A stretch of 64,000 nt of DNA from Arenicola marina (taxonomy: Eukaryota > Annelida > Polychaeta > Arenicolidae), in NCBI GenBank assembly GCA_964019135.1, contig OZ025248.1:75398119-75462118 (forward strand), given 5' to 3'. Made by a program: the position numbers and the translations under genes. Positions 28,101 through 40,100 of this stretch are shown here, piece by piece. A model generated the notes under the pieces. It was not told the origin of the DNA. It was given only the letters and a program-made list of their open reading frames with translations, and searched no databases. Position 1 is the first letter of the stretch. Each line of letters opens with the position of its first letter.

Positions 28101-31100
28101 GCGGACAGAGACCAGGAGGGGGTCTGTGCGAACAAGAGGCGGACAGAGACCAGGAGGGGGTCTGTGTGAACCACAGGCGGACAGAGACCAGGAGGGGGTC
28201 TGTGTGAACAACAGGCGGACAGAGACCAGGAGGGGGTCTGTGTGAACAACAGGCGGACAGAGACCAGGATGGGGTCTGTGTGAACCACAGGCGGACAGAG
28301 ACCAGGAGGGGGTCTGTGTGAACCACAGGCGGACAGAGACCAGGAGGGGGTCTGTGTGAACCACAGGCGGACAGAGACCAGGAGGGGGTCTGTGTGAACA
28401 ACAGGCGGACAGAGACCAGGAGGGGGTCTGTGTGAACCACAGGCGGACAGAGACCAGGAGGGGGTCTGTGTGAACCACAGGCGGACAGAGACCAGGAGGG
28501 GGTCTGTGTGAACCACAGGCGGACAGAGACCAGGATGGGGTCTGTGTGAACCACAGGCGGACAGAGACCAGGATGGGGTCTGTGTGAACCACAGGCGGAC
28601 AGAGACCAGGAGGGGGTCTGTGTGAACAACAGGCGGACAGAGACCAGGAGGGGGTCTGTGTGAACAACAGGCGGACAGAGACCAGGAGGGGGTCTGTGTG
28701 AACCACAGGCGGACAGAGACCAGGAGGGGGTCTGTGTGAACAACAGGCGGACAGAGACCAGGAGGGGGTCTGTGTGAACAACAGGCGGACAGAGACCAGG
28801 AGGGAGTCTGTGTGAACAACAGGCGGACAGAGACCAGGAGGGGGTCTGTGTGAACAACAGGCGGACAGAGACCAGGATGGGGTCTGTGTGAACAACAGGC
28901 GGACAGAGACCAGAAGGGGGTCTGTGTGAACAACAGGCGGACAGAGACCAGGAGGGGGTCTGTGTGAACAACAGGCGGACAGAGACCAGGATGGGGTCTG
29001 TGTGAACCACAGGCGGACAGAGACCAGGAGGGGATCTGTGTGAACCACAGGCGGACAGAGACCAGGAGGGAGTCTGTGTGAACCACAGGCGGACAGAGAC
29101 CAGGAGGGGGTCTGTGTGAACAACAGGCGGACAGACCAGGAGGGGGTCTGTGTGAACAACAGGCGGACAGAGACCAGGATGGGGTCTGTGTGAACCACAG
29201 GCGGACAGAGACCAGGAGGGGGTCTGTGTGAACCACAGGCGGACAGAGACCAGGAGGGGGTCTGTGTGAACCACAGGCGGACAGAGACCAGGAGGGGGTC
29301 TGTGTGAACCACAGGCGGACAGAGACCAGCATGGGGTCTGTGTGAACCACAGGCAGACAGAGACCAGGATTGGGTCTGTGTGAACCACAGGCGGACAGAG
29401 ACCAGGAGGGGGTCTGTGTGAACAACAGGCGGACAGAGACCAGGAGGGGGTCTGTGTGAACAACAGGCGGACAGAGACCAGGAGGGGGTCTGCGTGAACC
29501 ACAGGCGGACAGAGACCAGGAGGGGGTCTGTGTGAACAACAGGCGGACAGAGACCAGGAGGGGGTCTGTGTGAACAACAGGCGGACAAAGACCAGGGGGG
29601 AGTCTGTGTGAACAACAGGCGGACAGAGACCAGGAGGGGGTCTGTGTGAACAACAGGCGGACAGAGACCTGGATGGGGTCTGTGTGAACAACAGGCGGAC
29701 AGAGACCAGAAGGGGGTCTGTGTGAACAACAGGCGGACAGAGACCAGGAGGGGGTCTGTGTGAACAACAGGCGGACAGAGACCAGGATGGGGTCTGTGTG
29801 AACCACAGGCGGACAGAGACCAGGAGGGGGTCTGTGTGAACCACAGGCGGACAGAGACCAGGAAGGAGTCTGTGTGAACCACAGGCGGACAGAGACCAGG
29901 AGGGGGTCTGTGTGAACAACAGGCGGACAGACCAGGAGGGGGTCTGTGTGAACCACAGGCGGACAGAGACCAGGAGGGGGTCTGTGTGAACAACAGGCGG
30001 ACAGAGACCTGGAGGGGGTCTGTGTGAACCACAGGCGGACAGAGACCAGGAGGGAGTCTGTGTGAACAACAGGCGGACAGAGACCAGGATGGGGTCTGTG
30101 TGAACCACAGGCGGACAGAGACCAGGAGAGAGTCTGTGTGAACAACAGGCGGACAGAGACCTGGGGGGGGTCTGTGTGAACAACAGGCGGACAGAGACCT
30201 GGAGGGAGTCTGTGTGAACCACAGGCGGACAGAGACCAGGAGAGGGTCTGTGTGAACAACAGGCGGACAGAGACCTGGAGGGAGTCTGTGTGAACAACAG
30301 GCGGACAGAGACCAGGAGGGGGTCTGTGTGAACAACAGGCGGACAGAGACCTGGAGGGAGTCTGTGTGAACAACAGGCGGACAGAGACCAGGAGGGGGTA
30401 TGTGTGAACAACAGGCGGACAGAGACCTGGAGGGGTCTGTGTGAACAACAGGCGGACAGAGACCAGGAGGGGGTCTGTGTGAACCACAGGCGGACAGAGA
30501 CCAGGAGGGGGCCTGTGTGAACCACAGGCGGACAGAGATCAGGAGGGGGGTCTGTGTGAACAACAGGCGGACAGAGACCAGGAGAGGGTCTGTGTAAACC
30601 ACAGGCGGGCAGAGACCAGGATGGGGTCTGTGTGAACAACAGGCGGGCAGAGATCAGGAGGGAGTCTGTGTGAACAACAGGCGGACAGAGATCAGGAGGG
30701 AGTCTGTGTGAACAACAGGCGGACAGAGACCAGGAGGGAGTCTGTGTGAACAACAGGCGGACAGAGACCAGGAGGGGGTCTGTGTGAACCACAGGCGGAC
30801 AGAGACCAGGAGGGGGTCTGTGTAAACCACAGGCGGACAGAGACCAGGAGGGGGTCTGTGTGAACAACAGGCGGACAGAGATCAGGAGGGGGGTCTGTGT
30901 GAACAACAGGCGGACAGAGACCAGGAGAGGGTCTGTGTAAACCACAGGCGGGCAGAGACCAGGATGGGGTCTGTGTGAACAACAGGCGGGCAGAGATCAG
31001 GAGGGAGTCTGTGTGAACAACAGACGGACAGAGACCAGGAGGGAGTCTGTGTGAACAACAGGCGGACAGAGACCTGGAGGGGGTCTGTGTGAACAACAAG

Positions 31101-34100
31101 CGGCCAGAGATCAGGAGGGGGGGGGGTCTGTGTGAACCACAGGCGGACAGAGATCAGGAGGGGGTCTGTGTGAACCACAGGCGGACAGAGACCAGGAGGG
31201 AGTCTGTGTGAACCACAGGCGGACAGAGATCAGGAGGGGGTCTGTGTGAACCACAGGCGGACAGAGACCAGGAGGGAGTCTGTGTGAACCACAGGCGGAC
31301 AGAGATCAGGAGGGGGTCTGTGTGAAGCGATGGGCGATAGGGTCGCATTGGCACGGCATAACGCGCATATTCCGTAGAAAATTAAACATTCGATATCATC
31401 ATTTTAGTCAAAGAAACTATATACCTTCTGGATGTAATTAAGACAAAATCATTCACTTCATACATTCTCTGCCAGGTCACTGAATATATTTTATTAAATT
31501 CCGTTACAATTAAATACTACTAAAATATTTACAAACATTTGTTGCGCCATGCATACTTGTTCCATATGGCAACGCTACACAAGTGGCAGTGATATTTAGA
31601 AAGGTTGTAGTGCCACACTGCACACGCAAGACCATGAGCACCGTCGCTGCTCAGTTTGCGAACTGTTTACTGTATCGTGGATGCTACTATTGGTTAGTAT
31701 TACTTACGGTGTCCACGGTGTCGATGAAGACTTCACCGAGAGGGTCTGTGTGCTCAGTGAACACCGTCTCGGGAACTCTGTCCGAAACAAACACCTCTCA
31801 TCGTCAGGAGTTCATCACAGATATTAGCATGAACTAGTAACCCGTATTAACTAAGGACATTAGCGTTTGACTCGTAAATCTAAAACGTGTATCGTCAGTA
31901 TTTTCGAGCGATTATCGGGTTCAAAATACATAACTGGTCACCCAAGAGGTGGATTTTCTGAATTAAGAAAGTGCTAAAATTATATTGAAGAGGATTTCTT
32001 AATCATGAGCACCGCCATAACGAGATGGTGAGGCTAAGATGAAAATGCACTGTTCGTGCGTAACTTACGAGGGGATTATGAATACGGCCCCTGGTGAGTA
32101 CACACATTCTTAACTCAATAATAATCAATATGAACAATAATAGCGCCATTTATTGACACGATTATAACATATTTCAATAAAGTAAGCATTAATTTGTATG
32201 GTTCAAAGCATGATGGCCAGCGTCGCATTGGTATTAACCCAGGCTTTTGGTACTGGGGGAGGGTACTGGGGGTGGTACTGAAGGGGGTACTGGGATGGTA
32301 CTAGGGTGATACTGGGGGTGTACTGAGGGTGCATTGAGGGTGGTACTGGGGGAGGGTACTGGGGGTGTACTGGGGGAGGGTACTGGGGGTGGTACTTGGT
32401 GTGGTACTGGGGGTTATACTTGGTGTGGTACTGGTGTGGTACTGGTGTGGTACTGGGGGTGTACTGGGGGTGGTACTTGGTGTAGTACTGGGGGTGGTAC
32501 TGGGGATGGCACTGGCTGTGGTACTGTGAGTGGTACTGGAAATGGTATTGTGGGTGGCACTGGGCGTGGTACTGGGGGCGGCACTGGGGGGGGGGGTATT
32601 GGGTATGGTAATGGGCGGGTACTAGGGGGGCACTGGGGGTGGTACTGGGGGTGGTACTGGGAGTGGTACTGGGCGCGGTACTGGGGGTGGTACTAGGGGT
32701 AGTACTGGGCGTGGCACTGGGGGGGGGGGCACTGGGTACTGGGATGGTACTGCCTGTGGTACTGGGGGAGGGTACTGGGGTAGTACTGCCTGTGTTACTG
32801 GGGGAGGGTACTGAGGTAGTACTGGGGTTGATACTGTGAGTGGTACTGGGGTTGTACTATGAGTGGTACTGGGGGCGGTACCGGGGGTGGTACTGAGGGT
32901 GGTACTGGGGTGGTACTGTGAGTGGTACTGGGGGTGGTACTGAGGGTGGTACTGGGGTGGTACTGCGAGTGGTACTGGGGGCGGTACTGGGGGTGGTACT
33001 GAGGGTGGTACTGGGGTGGTACTGCGAGTGGTACTGGGGGCGGTACTGGGGGTGGTACTGAGGGTGGTACTGGGGTGGTACTGTGAGTGGTACTGGGGGT
33101 GGTACCTGGCGGTCCAGGGGTCCCACTCGCCGGATTCGTCCACGTAGTAATCAAAGAAACAGATGTGGCGGTCATCATCCGGGAGTCTGGAGCAGAGGAC
33201 ATCACATTACAATGCTATAAGTTTGTCACATATAATGCTATATTGTTGTGACGTATAATGTTATATTGTGGTCACGTATGTTATATTGCGGTCACGTATG
33301 TTATATTGTGGTCTGGTATAATGTTATATTGTGGTCACGTATGTTATATTGTGGTAACGTATAATGTTATATTGTGGTCACGTATAATGCTATATAGTTG
33401 TCACGTATAATGCTATATTGTTGTCACAATGCTATATTGTTGTCACGCATAATGCTATATTGTGGTCACGTATAATGCTATATTGTTGTCACGTATAATG
33501 CTATATTGTGGTCGCGTATAATGGCATATTGTTGTCACGTATAATGCTATAATGTAGTCACGTATAATGCTATATTGTTGTCACGTGTAATGCTATAATG
33601 TTGTCAACGTATAATGGCATATTGTTGTCACGTATAATGCTATAATGTAGTCACGCATAATGCTATATTGTTGTCACGTATAATGCTATACTGTGATCAC
33701 GTATAATGCTATATTGTTGTCACGTATAATGCTACATTGTGGTCAGGTATAATGCTATATTGTGGTCACGTATAATCCTATATTGTTGTCACGTATAATG
33801 CTACATTGTTGTCACGTATAATGGTATAATGTTGTCACCGTATAATGGCATATTGTTGTCACGTATAATGCTATAATGTTGTCAACGTATAATGGCATAT
33901 TGTTGTCACGTATAATGCTACAGTGTTGTCACGTATCATGTTATTTTTTTGTCACGTATCGCGCTATATTTGTGTCACGCAAAGTGCTATATTTTGGTCA
34001 AATATCATATAGTATTGTGATCGCGTTATTATACTATTTTCATCTCACGTCACAGTGACAGCATACAGGCGTCATGATAGCTGTAATTACACAAATGGAC

Positions 34101-37100
34101 TGATGGACGGAAGGATGGACTACTGTTCTGTGCCACCTATGTGCACAAATGAACTGATGACACATTGCCAAGAGCCCCTGGCGGAATACGTTGAAACAAC
34201 GACGGGTATTATGTCGACTCCGTAAACAGTTCCAGAGACGGATTGAATAAGGAAGGAGCGGGGTGGGTAGGGTGGGGGGGGGGTCAGGAAGCTGCCTGAG
34301 CGAGGTGACTCACGCTGTGGACAGGGTGGCCAGCAGGTCGTTGAAGGCCCGACGGTCCTTCTCGTTGAGGAGACCCCCGAAGGTCCACATGAGACAGAAG
34401 AGGTAGAGTCGCTCGACGTGCAGCTCCCCGCCCAGCTCGATGTTGTCCGCCAGCATGGCCGACAGCAGGAGCAGGGTCGTCTGGAACAGGCCGACCTCGG
34501 ACAGCGGCACCTTGGACCTGCGAGGAGCAGAGAGACGGTTGTGTATTCAGGACGCTTTAACCACTGTTGATCATATCGCCTCAATGGGAGAAGGAAGGGA
34601 GTGGAGCCATGTCCCCGGGAGTAACCCCCTACTCTTTGCGAAGACAAGGGATCTTTATCATGCGACCACACAGACATGGCCACAGTGGGGCTCGAACCAT
34701 CGAGCCACGTGCCTTTAGGCTCTCAGGTGACCAGAGCACTCAATGTTCCATCGGTGCACACACAACTTAATACACCAACCAGGATATGCATGTACATCCA
34801 GTGGTAATCATGACGCACAGTTAACACCATCAGAAGTAGGGGATATTTACCGCAAAATGAAAAAAACAGCAGTTGAGCATTAAACATATAACAAAAAGTA
34901 AATAAATGGTTATCGAGTAGATGAAACGTTTATGTAAATCCCTGACAGAATCTTGTCTGCGTGGAGATTTATAAGCCTGGTCGTGATGTCTTCACAACAC
35001 AAGAAGCCAGTTTAACCAATAAAACGGCAATGAAATATTACAGATTAGGCATCAAATGAAAATGAGAAAGAACATGCACGTAATTTGCCAATTAGTGAAA
35101 CAATTGTTTTTAAACAGAACAACTATGATGAGATATTCTTGAAGCATGTTTTTGCACTGTTTTGACAGCGTCGTGTTGATACGATCGCTTCGGTTTGAAC
35201 TTGTGGTTGGGGGTATCTCACTCATCACGAATCAAGGCTGGCTGTTCACTTACTTGCACTCCGAGGTGACAAAGTTTGACAAAACATCGACCGTCTTGTC
35301 GAAAGCCCTTTGCAACACCTTGTAACAGAGATTACGGCACACATGCAAAGTTATAATATCGCACAATTTCAGTAAAAACCTCTAGCCAGGACCGTTTGCA
35401 ATACTATTTTCAACATGTTTGCTTCTGGCAATAAATTGTACAATTATTAAGATCACGTTATTCGCATTAGCAACTAGAATAATACCTTTACAACATACTC
35501 GTACATTTAATGCATGAATGAACTTTCAGAAAAAAAACATATATATATAGGATTAAAAATTAATGAATTACATTTTGTTTAAGTGACACGGAAATACAAG
35601 ATATCGATATGTTAATACTATTTTTATATTAATAAACTTTATTGTTATTATATACATATGTATTGACGTCCGTTAATTTAGCAAGAAACACCACGCAATC
35701 AGCCATGGAAGAAAGTATATGGAAGAAAGCCAGTCCAGCAGAAAGTCATATGTAAGTCGGATTAGGAAATACCACATGCAATGCACTTACTTTTGAAGTC
35801 ACTCTAACATAACCTCCCCAAATATTGTTAGAAACTGGTGTTAGATAACATATTTGACATATTTTTCTTACATTACATTACGTACATTAGAGCTTCTAAA
35901 TGGTAGTGTTTAAGATGAGTAGAGGGATGTGTTACAGATTGTTCTTACATTATACTGTACACATTAAACATGTTAAAGAAATATTGGACAGCTTTTAAGA
36001 GGAGGAGACATTGTTCACACAGTGTTATTCCATTGATGAATTAGAAGGGAAGGACAATGAGGCTTAAAATCGATTACGTCGATTCGCCAAATAGACATTG
36101 GCATTGAAAACACGTGGCTGGGAATCGTTCGTTCGCTCGCGAATCGCGCACACTACCATTTGTTTAACCTGCGAATCACGAAAATTCTTTGATACATTTT
36201 GCTTGCCTCCGATTGGCAGGTCCAATGGAAAGAAACAAAAAACGTCATTCTCTCTTGGACACCCACTCAGGGAAGTCTGATTGTTAATGGACCATGGTAC
36301 ACCATGTGACACCCATTGTACAAACAAGAGATCTTCTTTGAGAGTAAACACTGACGTTATTTCAGAGCAGCTCGGGTACTACATACGGGTACTACATACG
36401 GGTACTACATACGGGTACTACATACGGGTACTACATACGGGTACTACATACGGGTGCATACACCATCCGCGCGTCCTTTGCCCATAGCCGAATATGTTGC
36501 TTATACTTTGCATAATATTTGATTTCATAGGGGGGTCCCGGTACTTTCAGTGGTCAGTATGGTGACGAGTTCAATCAAAACTGCTAATGCCTGTTAATTA
36601 CAGGTTCAAACTACGATGTAACCCAACACACACTTGTATTGAGATGGACTTTGTCACGGGTGATCAAGAGGATATGGTTATCACATTTGCTGAATGCAAC
36701 AGCGAATGATTCAGAATTTAAGCTGGTAAGGGAGATATTCTGATACGGTCATAAACGTAGGTGGATTTCATTTAACAAATTGAATTATTTGTATGCTTAT
36801 GGGTGGTACGAATACTTGTGGTACTGTCTTAAGTTTTATTTCTACTTGATAAGAAAGCAGGTATCAAGTCCTGTCATTGTGTGCCCGGCCCAAGTCTCAC
36901 AACTACTGCTGCTCTTATATGCTATTTACCCTATATTGTACTGTTACACGATATTCCGTATGTTAGATCGCTATTGCCTTCGGCAAATTGTACTCTGTTA
37001 GGCTTGTATGGAACCGATCTATCCCAATGATAAATTTACGACCACTTTTCCACTGAGCAATCAAACCCCGCCATCGACACAATCGAAGAGCGCGCTTAAC

Positions 37101-40100
37101 ATTCGGCCACACGGGTGGCCCGCTTACAAGATACAACACACACATTAATTAATATGTTAGGGAAGAGGTGAAAGATTAAAGTGCGATCTCCAAACAAGGT
37201 GCATGCCGTGTTACTGCCTAAGCCAACTCACATGAACTTCCTGCCGTGACCGGTTCTCGAGCCAAGCCTTGGCGACGGGCCGCCAGCCCACCACGTTCTT
37301 GTCCACAAACACCACGCCCTGCAAAAAAACAAGTCGGTATTTTAAGCCATTTTTGTGCACACAAGGGCCACACTGGGCCAAGGTCTAGTGCGCCAGCAAC
37401 CACAACATGAAGGCCCCCAGGACCTATTGATCTGCGGTCTAGTGCGCCAACAACTACACCAGGAAGGCCCCAAGACCTATTGCTCTGCGGTCTAGTGCGC
37501 CAACAACTACACCAGGGAGGCCCCAGGACCTATTGATTTGCGGTCTAGTGCGCTAACCACTACACCAGAGGCCCCCAGGACCTATTGGTCTGCGGTCTAG
37601 TGCGCTAACCAATATACCAGGGAGGCCCCCAGGACCTATTGATCTGTGGTCTACTGCGCTAATCAATATACCAGGGAGGCCCCCAGGACCTATTGATCTG
37701 CGGTCTAATGCGCTAGCCACTATACCAGGGAGGCCCCGAGGACCTATTGATCTGTGGTCTAGTGCGCTAACCACTATACCAGGGAGGCCCCCAGGACCTA
37801 TTGATCTGCGGTCTAGTGTCCTAACCACTATACCAGAGAGGCCCCGAAGACCTATTGATCTGTGGTCTAGTGCGCTAACCACTATACCAGGGAGGCCCCG
37901 AGGACCTATTGATCTGTATTCTAGTGCGCTAACCAATATACCAGAGAGGCCCCGAGGACCTATTGATCTGTGGTCTAGTGCGCTAACCAATATACCAGGG
38001 AGGCTCCCAGGACCTATTGATGCGCGGTCTAGTGCGCCAACAACTACACCAGGGACTTAAAGATCTTCGAAACACTAATATCCAGTATTGCCAAATATTA
38101 ATAACATTGTCCGAGAGAAATCACGTTACAGTAACACAATAATACTAATTGCACAATATTTATTACTTATTTATCTTTATGGAACAGACTTTGCTGAATC
38201 AGTAACTCGAGACCAGTAACTGGAGATCAGTAACTGGAGATCAGTAATTGGAGATCAGTAACTGGAGACCAGTAACTGGAGATCAGTAACTGGAGATCAG
38301 TAACTGGAGATCAGTAACTGGAGATCAGTAACTGGAGATCAGTAACTGGAGACCAGTAACATCTCAGGCCTACTCACACTTCTGGCCACGACACCGGGCG
38401 AGGCGGAGCTGAGATCGTCAGTTTCAAAGACCAACTTGATATTGGAGGAGAGGAACAGTTGGTCTCCATTCGACAGCGTCAACGTCTACAAGAAACATTA
38501 ACGCAACAGGTGAACAACGATTATGTAGTTTTTCTCATGACCTGTAACATATTCGGCCTGTAATAATTCGATATTGGTATAGATTTCACCTATTTGATCG
38601 TCGCAAAAATATACATAGGACGATAGTTCACATAGTAAGTAAATTCCTATTCACGAAATATTATTTCATATTTTATATTTTATTTTTAAATTATTGTTGC
38701 GTTCGTTAAGTCACATGACTTAGTGACTATTGAGAGAGATATGCGTATTATACAAAATACCGATAGACATAGACTAATGCGTGAATTATGCAGTTCATCA
38801 CGAAACGAAACTAAAGTTGACATTGGCATGGTTAAAGGCTGCAGTATGACCTTGCCGGCGTCGAGGACACTGGTGAAGTGGTCGGCCCAGCTGGCATTGA
38901 GGGGGCCATCCATACACAGCCACGCGGTACTCTGGTTCTACAACGGAAAACACAGATATACAAATACCGTTATAGTCCATACACAGCCACGAGGTACTCT
39001 GGTTCTACAACAGTAAACACAGATATACAAATACCGTTATAGTCCATACACAGCCACGTGGTACTCTGGTTCTACAACGGAAAACACAGATATACAAATA
39101 CCGTTATAGTCCATACACAGCCACGTGGTACTCTGGTTCTACAACGGAAAACACAGATATACAAATACCGTTATAGTCCATACACAGCCACGTGGTATTC
39201 TGGTTCTACAACAGAATACACAGATATACAAATACCGTTATAGTCCATACACAGCCACGTGGTAATCTGGTTCTACAACGGAAAACACAGATATACAAAT
39301 ACCGTTATAGTCCATACACAGCCACGTGGTACTCTGGTTCTACAACAGTAAACACAGATATACAAATACCGTTATAGTCCATACACAGCCACGTGGTACT
39401 CTGGTTCTACAACGGAAAACACAGATATACAAATACCGTTATAGTCCATACACAGCCACGTGGTACTCTGGTTCTACAACGGAAAACACAGATATACAAA
39501 TACCGTTATAGTCCATACACAGCCACGTGGTACTCTGGTTCTACAACGGAAAACACAGATATACAAATACCGTTATAGTCCATACACAGCCACGTGGTAC
39601 TCTGGTTCTACAACGGAAAACACAGATATACAAATACCGTTATAGTCCATACACAGCCACGTGGTACTCTGGTTCTACAACGGAAAACACAGATATACAA
39701 ATACCGTTATATTCCATACACAGCCACGTGGTACTCTGGTTCTACAACGGAAAACACAGATATACAAATACCGTTATAGTCCATACACAGCCACGTGGTA
39801 CTCTGGTTCTACAACGGAAAACACAGATATACAAATACCGTTATAGTCCATACACAGCCACGTGGTATTCTGGTTCTACAACAGTAAACACAGATATACA
39901 AATACCGTTATAGTCCATACACAGCCACGTGGTACTCTGGTTCTACAACGGAAAACACAGATATACAAATACCGTTATAGTCCATACACAGCCACGTGGT
40001 AATCTGGTTCTACAACGGAAAACACAGATATACAAATACCGTTATAGTCCATACACAGCCACGTGGTACTCTGGTTCTACAACAGTAAACACAGTGGTCA

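Noticed and set aside
21883-30945. Minus-strand open frames of up to about 1,000 codons with HTDPLLVSVRLLF repeats
   Set aside because: They are translations of the 38-bp array in three overlapping frames; the same repeat is read in each frame, and splice structure and homology are absent.
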